Notes under the pieces: generated by a model
Told to the model about the DNA's origin: nothing
Seen by the model: only the letters and a program-made list of their open reading frames with translations
Database searches by the model: none
From: Ilumatobacteraceae bacterium
GTDB taxonomy: Bacteria; Actinomycetota; Acidimicrobiia; Acidimicrobiales; Ilumatobacteraceae
Assembly: GCA_025456105.1 (NCBI GenBank)
Contig: JALOLG010000369.1
Span: 1-5,860, forward strand
DNA: 5,860 nt
Direction of reading: 5' to 3'
Shown: one piece after another, positions 1-5,860 of the stretch
How positions within the stretch are numbered: the stretch's first letter is position 1
Layout: the number at the start of each line of letters is the position of its first letter
Program-made: the position numbers and the translations under genes

Positions 1-182
1 ACCTCGGTCGCCCGGCCGGCGGCTCGGTCAGCGAGCACCTGCACGTGCACGTGGTGCCGCGCTGGACGGGCGACTCGAACTTCATGACCGCGACGGCCAA
101 CACCCGCACCCTGCCCGAGGCGCTGGTCGACACCGCTGCGCGGGTGCGCGCGGCGTGGCCGAGCGCGACTGCGCAGCCGTAG
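1..182 (+). CDS. HIT-family nucleotide hydrolase/phosphorylase, C-terminal end (5' truncated)
   Basis: Only the last 59 residues are in the window (first whole codon at 3, stop TAG at 180-182). The histidine triad H-L-H-V-H-V-V is encoded at 36-56 and is followed at once by P-R-W-T-G-D-S-N-F-M. The triad's central His is the nucleophile that attacks the alpha-phosphate of a nucleotide in this superfamily. The P-R-W-x-G-D-x-N-F extension matches, from memory, the actinobacterial Ap4A phosphorylase type (Rv2613c of M. tuberculosis), a cytosolic enzyme that breaks down diadenosine tetraphosphate. The next gene starts 12 bp downstream and the PIP synthase follows that, which is the Rv2613c-Rv2612c neighbourhood. 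The family call is firm. The exact substrate is inferred from context and the short extension, and the N-terminal half that would confirm it lies outside the window. Confidence 0.9.
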   Translation, partial: LGRPAGGSVSEHLHVHVVPRWTGDSNFMTATANTRTLPEALVDTAARVRAAWPSATAQP

Positions 183-194
183 GCTCTGGGCCAC

Positions 195-689
195 ATGTCC
201 GATCAGCCCCCCGACGAGATCCGCGACGTCCTGCCCGACGACCTCGATGCGAGCGGCTTCGTCGGCCCCTACCAGTTCCCCGACAACAGCCGCCGCCGCA
301 TCCCGGGGGTCATCTACCTGGTGCTCGCCGCCGGCTGCATCGTGCTGTGGGCGGTCGCTCGCGACGAGCCGATCGTCAACGACGGGTTCCTCTGGGCCGG
401 CATCGCGCTGGCGCTGATCGGGCTGCTCAGCATCACGTCCGGGTGGCGCATGCACATCGACGAGCGTGACGCGCTCGTCGCCGCGCAGCAGGCGGTGCGC
501 TTCCCCGTCGGCCACGCGTCGGCCCAGCAGGTGTGGCACGGGCTGCGCAGCCGCCCCACCTGGCGCGTCCTGTGCTACTCGGCCGACGAGCCGCCCACGC
601 AGCGCGGCCTCGTGCTCGTCGACGCCGTCGACGGGCGGATCATCGAGCAGCTCGTGGAGTCCAACCCCGAGCAGTGGGCGAAGGGCTAG
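195..689 (+). CDS. Small two-helix membrane protein of unknown function in the PIP-synthase operon
   Basis: A protein of 164 residues that I do not recognise. The first 35 residues are acidic and Pro-rich, probably cytoplasmic. Two hydrophobic helices follow at about 37-55 and 64-83, separated by a short charged loop (R-D-E-P-I-V-N-D). A soluble tail of about 80 residues ends in a stretch that looks like a small alpha/beta fold, with L-V-L-V-D-A-V-D-G-R near 139-148. The hairpin topology puts both ends on the same side of the membrane. The ATG at 195 lies 12 bp after the HIT gene and the stop lies 10 bp before the PIP synthase start, so it is almost certainly cotranscribed with them. The ribosome binding site is weak, with only TAGG/CTGGG-like bases upstream. 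In mycobacteria the HIT gene and pgsA1 are adjacent without this gene. A role in anchoring or regulating lipid synthesis is possible, but only from position. Confidence 0.82.
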   Translation: MSDQPPDEIRDVLPDDLDASGFVGPYQFPDNSRRRIPGVIYLVLAAGCIVLWAVARDEPIVNDGFLWAGIALALIGLLSITSGWRMHIDERDALVAAQQAVRFPVGHASAQQVWHGLRSRPTWRVLCYSADEPPTQRGLVLVDAVDGRIIEQLVESNPEQWAKG

Positions 690-699
690 GTTCGCTGCG

Positions 700-1386
700 A
701 TGTTCGACGGCAAGTTCCGGGCGCCGATCGATGCCGCGGTGAAGCCGATCGGTGCCGGGCTCCGCAAGACCGGCCTCACGCCCGATCACCTGACGATCCT
801 CGGGATCCTCGTGGGCATCGGTGCGGCCGTGGCGATCGGATCGGGTCGACTGCGGCTCGGCCTCCTGCTCGTGATCCTGGCGGCGCTCCCCGACCTCCTC
901 GACGGCGCGCTGGCGAAGGCGTCGGGTGCGGCCAGCCAGCGCGGTGCATTCTTCGACTCCACCATCGATCGGATCACCGACGGCGTGCTGATGCTGGGCA
1001 TCGGCTGGTACTTCGCCTCGGAGGAGTCGCCGCACATGGTGCTGCTGCCCTTCGCCGTGGCCATCACCGCTGCGCTCATCTCCTACATGCGCGCCAAGGC
1101 AGAGTCACTCGGCCTCGACGCCAAGGGCGGGATCATGGAGCGAGCCGAGCGGATCGTGCTCATCTGCATCGGTCTGCTGTTCGAGCAGCTGCTCATCCCG
1201 ATCCTGTGGGTGATGCTGGCGCTCACGATCGTCACGGCCGTGCAGCGCTTCGCGAAGGTGTGGCGCCAGGCCGCGGTCTCACCCGTCACCCAGGCCCGCA
1301 TCGACATGCGCCGGAGCCGCCGTCAGAGCCGCCGGGTGGCCCGCGTCGAGCGTCGCCGCACGCGGGTGCCCCGCCGGCCGGCATGA
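700..1386 (+). CDS. pgsA: CDP-alcohol phosphotransferase, probable phosphatidylinositol phosphate synthase
   Basis: A 228-residue integral membrane enzyme expected to join CDP-diacylglycerol with inositol 1-phosphate (PIP synthase), the first step towards PI and PI mannosides. The family signature is complete at residues 65-90: D65-x2-D68-G69-x2-A72-K73-x8-G82-x3-D86-x3-D90. The aspartates bind the metal ions and D90 is the expected base. The usual A-R is A-K here. Several hydrophobic helices follow (about 33-47, 51-64, 93-106, 113-129, 152-180). The stretch Y-M-R-A-K-A-E at 129-135, followed by G-I-M-E-R-A-E-R at 144-151, resembles PIP synthases rather than the glycerol-phosphate enzyme, as does the N-terminus (M-F-D-G-K-F-R, then G-L-T-P-D-H-L-T). 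The ATG at 700 is chosen because homologues begin there; AAGGG (681-685) and AGG (688-690) are weak SD candidates. The C-terminal tail (200-228) carries 14 Arg. The stop overlaps the next start. Confidence 0.9.
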   Translation: MFDGKFRAPIDAAVKPIGAGLRKTGLTPDHLTILGILVGIGAAVAIGSGRLRLGLLLVILAALPDLLDGALAKASGAASQRGAFFDSTIDRITDGVLMLGIGWYFASEESPHMVLLPFAVAITAALISYMRAKAESLGLDAKGGIMERAERIVLICIGLLFEQLLIPILWVMLALTIVTAVQRFAKVWRQAAVSPVTQARIDMRRSRRQSRRVARVERRRTRVPRRPA

Positions 1387-2330
1387 ACCCCTTCGAGCTC
1401 GGCGACCCACGTCGGCTCGGACGACGCACCACGCAGCGGCTCTCCGAGGCGGCCACGGTCGGTGGCTATCGGGCCGGCGCGCTCGCTGCTCGCCTCGTGC
1501 CGGGCATCGCCACGCCGGTCCTCGCGCCGACGTTCGGGCTCGGAGCCCAGCTGGCATCGCCGGAGCGGCGCGACATGATCCGCCGCCACCTGCGGCGGGT
1601 GGTCCCGCGGGCGTCGAGCCTGCAGATCCGGCGCATGTCGCTCGAGGCGTTCGACTCCTACGCCCAGTACTGGCTCGAGACCTTCCGGTTGCCCAACCTG
1701 TCGGCGCGCACGGTCGACCGCGGGTTCGCCGCCGACGGCTACTCCGACCACATCGTGCCGGCGCTGGCCGAGGGCCGCGGCGTGATCCTGGCGCTCCCGC
1801 ACCTGGGCGGGTGGGAGTGGGCCGGTCGGTGGCTGACCGACCGCGGACACCCGGTGACGGCCGTGGTCGAGCAGATCGAGCCGCCCGAGCTCTTCGACTG
1901 GTTCGCTGGCCTGCGCGCCGATCTGGGCATGACGGTCGTGCCGCTCGACGGCCAGGCGGGCAAGGCCGTGCTGGGTGCGCTGAAGCGCAACGAGATCGTG
2001 TGCCTGCTGTGCGATCGCGACATCCAGCGCAACGGGATCGAGGTGGAGTTCTTCGGGGAGCGGACGACCCTGCCGGCCGGCCCGGCGACGATCGCCCTGC
2101 GCTCGGGTGCGCCGATCCTGCCCACCGCCGTCTACTTCACCGGCCGGGCCGACGGGCACCACGCCTGGGTGCGGCCGCCGCTCGACACCAGCCGGGGGTC
2201 CGGCTCGCTGCGCGACGACATCACCCGCGTCACCCAGGACCTGGCGTACGAGCTGGAGGTGCTGATCCGCCGGGCACCCCAGCAGTGGCACCTGTTCCAG
2301 CCCAACTGGCCGAGCGACCCGGGCTACTGA
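1383..2330 (+). CDS. LPLAT-superfamily acyltransferase, PatA/HtrB (LpxL)-like
   Basis: A 315-residue acyltransferase. The catalytic H-x4-E signature is at H140-L-G-G-W-E145, within a stretch typical of the HtrB/LpxL/PatA family. The family's acceptor-site block follows at 211-234: D-R-D, then E-F-F-G-E, then L-P-A-G-P-A. The C-terminal W-H-L-F-Q-P-N-W (302-309) is also characteristic of the actinobacterial members. A hydrophobic N-terminal segment at about 30-55 probably tethers it to the inner membrane face. By position after the PIP synthase it corresponds to Rv2611c (PatA), which transfers palmitoyl from acyl-CoA to a mannose of PIM1/PIM2. The ATG at 1383 overlaps the synthase stop (ATGA, 1383-1386), so translation is probably coupled, and no SD is needed or evident. 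The neighbouring pimA expected in mycobacteria is absent. The acyltransferase call is firm; the PIM substrate is inferred. Confidence 0.9.
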   Translation: MNPFELGDPRRLGRRTTQRLSEAATVGGYRAGALAARLVPGIATPVLAPTFGLGAQLASPERRDMIRRHLRRVVPRASSLQIRRMSLEAFDSYAQYWLETFRLPNLSARTVDRGFAADGYSDHIVPALAEGRGVILALPHLGGWEWAGRWLTDRGHPVTAVVEQIEPPELFDWFAGLRADLGMTVVPLDGQAGKAVLGALKRNEIVCLLCDRDIQRNGIEVEFFGERTTLPAGPATIALRSGAPILPTAVYFTGRADGHHAWVRPPLDTSRGSGSLRDDITRVTQDLAYELEVLIRRAPQQWHLFQPNWPSDPGY

Positions 2331-2372
2331 CGGAGCCCCGGCGGTGGCCACTGGACAGGCTGGGCGACGCGC

Positions 2373-2924
2373 TCAGTCGGTCGGGCACTGCGCGTCGTCG
2401 GAAGCGCCGCTCCCGGGTTCGCCGGGGACGCCGCTGACGGAGATCGTGACGTCTTCGTCGGGCTCGACGGTGAACGTGGTCCCACAGCCGCGCAGCGTCG
2501 GGCTCAACGCCGGCACCCATGGGGCGCTGTAGCAGCACAGCGGCGGCTCACCGAGCCAGAGGATGAGCATGTAGGTCCCTGGCTCCACGAGCGCGGGATC
2601 GTCGGTCACGTAGGGCCAGTCCTCCTCGGGGAAGAAGCTGTCACTGCGAAGGTCGGGGCGGGGGGAGCGGACGATCTGGGTCGTCGAGAACGGATCGGTG
2701 TCGACCGCCACGCCGAACCCGCCGACGGTGAACCTCGGGTTCGGCTGGCTGCCGCTGAACACCAGACCGACCAGCTCGGACCCGATCGAGTCCTCCACGT
2801 CGCTCACGGTGACGGTGACGGTGCTCGAGGCGGCGAGCTCGGGGGGCGACGTCGTCAGGTCCGCAGGTGCGGTCGCCTCCGTGGCGACGGTGGTCCGCTC
2901 CTGGGTGGTGCGAGCCACGACCAT
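2373..2924 (-). CDS. Beta-rich hypothetical protein resembling a lipoprotein body, no export signal at this start
   Basis: A 183-residue protein read leftward, stop TGA at 2373-2375, converging on the acyltransferase with a gap of 42 bp. Residues 5-34 form a Thr/Ala/Ser/Pro-rich linker of the kind that follows the lipobox Cys in actinobacterial lipoproteins. A beta-rich domain follows: T-V-T-V-T-V-S-D-V at 35-43, G-G-F-G-V-A-V-D-T-D-P-F-S at 68-80, W-P-Y-V-T-D-D at 103-109, and V-E-P-G-T-Y-M-L-I-L-W at 113-123. Four Cys lie at 130, 131, 147 and 180, suggesting disulfides and so an extracytoplasmic home. No signal peptide or lipobox precedes the linker. Upstream in frame, the codons back to a stop at 3042-3044 contain no ATG, GTG or TTG, so 2924 is the first usable start. 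It may be N-terminally truncated, or cytoplasmic after all. GGACGG repeats precede the ATG. The function is unknown to me. Confidence 0.7.
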   Translation of the reverse strand: MVVARTTQERTTVATEATAPADLTTSPPELAASSTVTVTVSDVEDSIGSELVGLVFSGSQPNPRFTVGGFGVAVDTDPFSTTQIVRSPRPDLRSDSFFPEEDWPYVTDDPALVEPGTYMLILWLGEPPLCCYSAPWVPALSPTLRGCGTTFTVEPDEDVTISVSGVPGEPGSGASDDAQCPTD

Positions 2925-3034
2925 CGCCGTCCGTCCGGCGCGTCGTCGCAGGTAGGGGCGGAGGTCGAGTCTCGGCTCAGTCTGATCGCTGCACGAGCCA
3001 GCTCGACCGGCGAGACTGGTCCGCCGTGGGCCGG

Positions 3035-3674
3035 ATGGTGGTCACCGGGGGGAGCAGCGGCATCGGAGCGGCCGTGGCCCGGCTCGCCGCGCAGCACGGG
3101 TGGGACGTCTGCCTCACGTACGCCAGCCGCCGAGGGGCTGCCGGAGCGGGTCGACCATGAGTGGGGCGGGCTCGACTGCCTCGTCAACAACGCCGGGATC
3201 GCCCCCGGGTACGGCCCGTTCGACGACCTCGACGCAGCGGACGTCCAACGCACCCTCGCCGTCAACGTCACCGGCGCCATCCTGTGCGCGCGGGAGGCGG
3301 TCCGGCGGATGGCCACCGACCGCGGCGGCGACGGCGGGTCGATCGTCAACATCAGCTCGAAGAACGCGGTCCTGGGCGGCGCCGGGGAGTGGCTCCACTA
3401 CGCCGCCTCGAAGGCGGCCCTCGAGAACGTCACCGTGGGCCTCGCGAAGGAGGTCGCCGCTCGCGGCGTCCGGGTCAACGCAGTCCGGCCGGGGCTGATC
3501 GAGGGCGGCTTCGGCCCGTGGGCACCCGACGGCCGGGTCGAGGCCATGGTGCCCGGCATCCCGATGCAGCGGCCGGGCACGGCCGACGAGGTGGCCGAGG
3601 CGGTCGTGTGGCTGGCCTCGCCGCAGGCGTCGTACGTCACCGGCGCGCTGCTCGACGTGACCGGAGGCCGCTGA
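3035..3674 (+). pseudogene. Short-chain dehydrogenase/reductase, disrupted by internal deletion and frameshift
   Basis: Two halves of one classical SDR in different frames. The 5' part begins at ATG 3035 (GTG 3026 also possible) and encodes the nucleotide-binding motif T-G-G-S-S-G-I-G at 3044-3067, then continues to L-T-Y-A-S-R-R-G before a stop at 3158-3160. The catalytic half resumes in another frame from about 3125-3140. It has W-G-G-L-D-C-L-V and N-N-A-G (3186-3197), the catalytic N in V-N-V-T-G, Ser at 3357, the Y-A-A-S-K pair at 3399-3413 and the family ending Y-V-T-G-A-L-L-D-V-T-G-G-R, stop TGA at 3672-3674. Only about 49 residues separate the glycine motif from N-N-A-G, against roughly 75-80 in intact relatives. 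The missing part would hold beta strands 3-4 and the conserved Asp of the adenine pocket. A single deletion not divisible by three explains both defects. The catalytic half has no ATG before 3309, so activity is unlikely. Substrate unknown. Confidence 0.82.
3663..3667 (+). promoter_or_regulatory. Probable Shine-Dalgarno for the GGDEF/EAL gene
   Basis: GGAGG lies 12 nt before the ATG at 3680, inside the last codons of the SDR remnant. It is the only strong anti-SD match near this start. The spacing is somewhat longer than usual, so the assignment is moderate. It means the 3' end of the broken SDR is still needed for translation of the downstream gene. Confidence 0.5.
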
Positions 3675-3679
3675 CCAGG

Positions 3680-5860
3680 ATGGACGCGTTCGCGCCTCCG
3701 ACCGGACCGGGGGTCAACCTTCCGCCTCCCGGTGCCGATGAACCGTCGATGGTTCGGCGACATCTCGGCCCGATCGTGTTCGGCGTGCTCGCCATCGCGC
3801 TCGTGGTGGTGGCGTTCACGGCGTCGCCCGACGGCGCCGGCTCGTCGATGGGCATGATCGGCACGATGACGGCTGCGCTCGCCGTGGTGGCGGGTGTCGC
3901 CTGGCATCGGCCGGTGCGGCCGGTGCCCTGGCTCATCATGGCCCTCGGGCTCGTCGTCAGCGGGCTCGCCGTGTGGTCGTGGGCGGGACGAGGGTTCGTC
4001 GACGACCAGTTCCCGGGTGCCGGTGAGGCGATCGCCGCGATGGCCTACCCGTCGATCTTCGTCGGGCTCATCGCGGCCACCTCGGCCGAGCGGGGCGTCC
4101 GCGACCTCCTGTCGGGCGCCGAGCCGCTCATCTACGCGATCGCGGCGTCGTCGCTCGTGTGGCTCGCCGTGATGGAGCCGTTCCTCGACACCGACGAGCT
4201 GCCGATGGAGCGCGGCGTCTGGATCTGGATCTTCGCGGTGCTCGACCTGCTGCTGGCGCTCGTGGCGTCCCGGGCGCTCGCCTTCCGTCCCGGCCGGCCG
4301 GTGTTCGTCATCCTCGTGGTCGGCTTCCTCACCTGGTCCGTGGCCCACGCGGTCACCGGGTGGCGGCGTGGTGACGGGGTCCTCGAGCCCGAGCGATGGG
4401 AGACGGCGCTGCTCATGGCCGGACCGCTGCTGGTCGGCCTGGCCGCGCTGATGCCGTCGCTGGCGGCGGCGCCACCCGACCCGGAGGCTCGTCGATCGAT
4501 CCGCTGGGCGCACGTGATCGGCGTCACCATCGCGGCGCTCGTGCCGCTCGCCGCGCTCATCATGATGCTGGCCATCGATGCCGGCGACGTGAGCCGCTCG
4601 TCGATCCTGGTGGTGTCGGGGTCGACCCTGGCCGTCGTGATCCTCGCGATCGCCCGCATGTGGGCGCTCGTCGGCGCCGTCCGTCAGCTCACCGAGGAGC
4701 GCGGGCAGAGCCGCCTCGCGGCGATGATCGAGCACTCGAACGACATCGTGGTGCTGTGCGACGCCGACGGTGTGGTGGGCTACGTCTCGCCCGGCGTGGT
4801 GACCACGCTCGGCATCGGGCCCGAGGTCTGGGCCGGCCACCACCTCGTCGACCTCGTGGTGGCCGAGGAGCGCGAGGGACTCGGCACGGGCTTCGGCCGG
4901 CTGGTCGAGCAGGGTCGCGGCGCCACGATCGAGCTGGAGGCCACGCTGGTGCGGGCCGACGGCAAGCAGCGCCGCGCCACCGTGATCATGGCGAACCTGC
5001 TCGACGAGCCGGCGATCGAGGGCGTGGTGGTGACCTTCCGCGACATCACCGAGCAGCGCAACCTCGAGCGCCAGCTGAGCCACCGAGCGTTCCACGACGA
5101 GCTCACAGGGCTCGCGAACCGGGCGCTGTTCCTCGACCGCATGGACCACGCCCTGCGGATCACCCGGTCGGACAACGACCCGGTCGTGGTGCTGTTCGTC
5201 GACCTCGACGACTTCAAGAAGGTCAACGACGCGCTCGGCCATGCCGTCGGCGACCAGATGCTGCGGGCGGTGGCCGACCGCATCCGCCGCAGCGCCGGCA
5301 CCGGCGACACCGCCGCCCGTCTCGGCGGCGACGAGTTCGCGATCCTGCTCGAGGACCGCGGCGGCGTCGATCGTGCGATCGACGTCGCGGAGCGGTTGCT
5401 CGAGGAGCTGCGCCATCCGGTGACCATCGGCGGCTACGACGTGACCGTGCTGGCGAGCGTGGGTGTGGCGGTCGCGGCACCGGGGACGAGCACCACGAGC
5501 GTGCTGCGCGACGCCGACATCGCGATGTACGAGGCGAAGCGCGCCGGCAAGGGTCAGATCAGGATCTTCGACCCTGCCATGCGCCTCATGGCCACCCGCC
5601 ATCTGGAGTACCGGAGCGAGCTCGGCGCCGCGCTGGAGAACGGGCAGTTCCGGCTGGCCTTCATGCCGTTCGTCGACCTGCGCAGCGGAGAGGTCCGCGG
5701 CGCCGAGGCGCTCGTGCGGTGGCACCACCCGCAGTACGGCGACGTCGCACCGTCGGAGTTCCTCCCGATCGCCGAGCGCTCGGGTCTGATGGTGCCCATC
5801 GGGCACTGGGTGCTCGAGGAGAGCCTGCGCCAGGTGGCGACCTGGCGCACCGACGCCGGG
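3680..5860 (+). CDS. Membrane-bound PAS-GGDEF-EAL cyclic-di-GMP protein (3' truncated)
   Basis: Open to the end of the window: 727 residues seen, no stop. After a Pro-rich cytoplasmic start come about ten hydrophobic helices (roughly 30-46, 57-75, 83-101, 115-133, 148-167, 179-200, 206-226, 241-262, 277-299, 307-328), forming a membrane sensor module I cannot name. A PAS domain spans about 344-458 and ends with the usual T-F-R-D-I-T-E-Q-R linker. The GGDEF domain (about 465-630) has D508-L-D-D-F-K-K-V-N-D and an intact G-G-D-E-F at 549-553, so diguanylate cyclase activity is expected. The canonical inhibitory-site R-x-x-D five residues upstream is absent (G540-T-G-D543). The EAL domain starts near 645 with E676-A-L-V-R-W and E-F-L-P-I-A-E at 693-699 and is cut by the window edge; most phosphodiesterase residues are unseen. 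The ATG at 3680 is 5 bp after the SDR remnant; Met24 is an alternative. A c-di-GMP making and/or degrading membrane sensor is the firm reading; the signal is unknown. Confidence 0.93.
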   Translation, partial: MDAFAPPTGPGVNLPPPGADEPSMVRRHLGPIVFGVLAIALVVVAFTASPDGAGSSMGMIGTMTAALAVVAGVAWHRPVRPVPWLIMALGLVVSGLAVWSWAGRGFVDDQFPGAGEAIAAMAYPSIFVGLIAATSAERGVRDLLSGAEPLIYAIAASSLVWLAVMEPFLDTDELPMERGVWIWIFAVLDLLLALVASRALAFRPGRPVFVILVVGFLTWSVAHAVTGWRRGDGVLEPERWETALLMAGPLLVGLAALMPSLAAAPPDPEARRSIRWAHVIGVTIAALVPLAALIMMLAIDAGDVSRSSILVVSGSTLAVVILAIARMWALVGAVRQLTEERGQSRLAAMIEHSNDIVVLCDADGVVGYVSPGVVTTLGIGPEVWAGHHLVDLVVAEEREGLGTGFGRLVEQGRGATIELEATLVRADGKQRRATVIMANLLDEPAIEGVVVTFRDITEQRNLERQLSHRAFHDELTGLANRALFLDRMDHALRITRSDNDPVVVLFVDLDDFKKVNDALGHAVGDQMLRAVADRIRRSAGTGDTAARLGGDEFAILLEDRGGVDRAIDVAERLLEELRHPVTIGGYDVTVLASVGVAVAAPGTSTTSVLRDADIAMYEAKRAGKGQIRIFDPAMRLMATRHLEYRSELGAALENGQFRLAFMPFVDLRSGEVRGAEALVRWHHPQYGDVAPSEFLPIAERSGLMVPIGHWVLEESLRQVATWRTDAG

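Noticed and set aside
466..699. In-frame upstream extension of the PIP synthase to ATG 466
   Set aside because: It would overlap the preceding membrane-protein gene completely, and the added 78 residues are a Ser/Arg/Pro-rich shadow. Homologues start at the M-F-D-G position (700).
1323..2351. A 342-codon open frame on the minus strand, opposite the acyltransferase
   Set aside because: The + strand shows the H-x4-E acyltransferase with many family motifs. The reverse product is low-complexity Arg/Gly/Ala/Pro/Val without recognisable motifs.
2331..2372. Possible bidirectional terminator between the convergent genes, with the palindrome GTGGCCAC at 2344-2351
   Set aside because: The palindrome is perfect but has no loop, and no U-tract follows on either strand. 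An 8-bp palindrome is common by chance at this GC content.
2925..2940. Short inverted repeat CGCCG/CGGCG just before the minus-strand start, as an operator
   Set aside because: Five G/C pairs with a 6-nt loop are expected often in such GC-rich DNA, and no second copy or promoter element supports a regulatory role.
2855..3352. A 165-codon minus-strand open frame over the divergent region and the SDR 5' part
   Set aside because: It overlaps both the minus-strand hypothetical gene and the SDR, has an Arg/Pro/Ser-rich composition, and shows no signal peptide that could repair the hypothetical gene by a frameshift.
3309..3674. The catalytic half of the SDR as a stand-alone 121-residue gene
   Set aside because: It begins in the middle of the fold, after the N-N-A-G strand, and lacks any cofactor-binding region, so it is better read as the 3' part of a broken SDR.
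3398..5806. An 802-codon open frame on the minus strand, covering most of the c-di-GMP gene
   Set aside because: It is antisense to a gene with clear PAS, GGDEF and EAL motifs. Its product is a His/Arg/Asp/Glu-rich string with no domains or membrane segments, as expected from the complement of GC-biased codons.

Overview
The window is very GC-rich, with a strong G/C bias at third codon positions and short gaps between genes. This is typical of a high-GC actinomycete. The gene order HIT-family protein, phosphatidylinositol phosphate synthase, PatA-like acyltransferase is the conserved actinobacterial phospholipid/PIM locus (Rv2613c-Rv2612c-Rv2611c in Mycobacterium tuberculosis). Codon texture and protein style suggest an acidimicrobial lineage (Ilumatobacter/Iamia-like). 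That placement is inference; no rRNA or marker gene is present to fix it.

Left part (1-2330, + strand) is a tight operon. It begins with the last 59 residues of a HIT-family nucleotide hydrolase/phosphorylase. Next come a 164-residue two-helix membrane protein of unknown function, a CDP-alcohol phosphotransferase (PgsA/PIP synthase type) with a Lys replacing the usual motif Arg, and a PatA/HtrB-like acyltransferase that overlaps the synthase by ATGA. Together the last two would make phosphatidylinositol (phosphate) and acylate a lipid, probably a mannosylated PI. The PimA mannosyltransferase gene that follows in mycobacteria is not here; the operon stops at 2330.

Middle part (2331-3674). A convergent minus-strand gene (2373-2924) encodes a beta-rich, Cys-containing protein that looks like the body of an exported lipoprotein but has no signal peptide at its only available start. 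Across a gap of about 110 bp, on the + strand, lies a short-chain dehydrogenase/reductase that is clearly broken. Its Rossmann glycine motif and its catalytic half are in different frames, and about 25-30 residues between them are missing.

Right part (3680-5860, + strand, running off the end) is a large membrane-bound cyclic-di-GMP protein: about ten membrane helices, a PAS domain, an intact GGDEF domain without the canonical inhibitory-site Arg, and the start of an EAL domain. It begins 5 bp after the SDR remnant, and its likely ribosome binding site lies inside the remnant's last codons.

I found no RNA genes, CRISPR arrays, insertion sequences or convincing terminators. The most notable points are the decayed SDR next to an export-signal-less protein, the Arg-to-Lys change in the PIP synthase motif, the missing pimA neighbour and the undescribed small membrane protein inside the operon.
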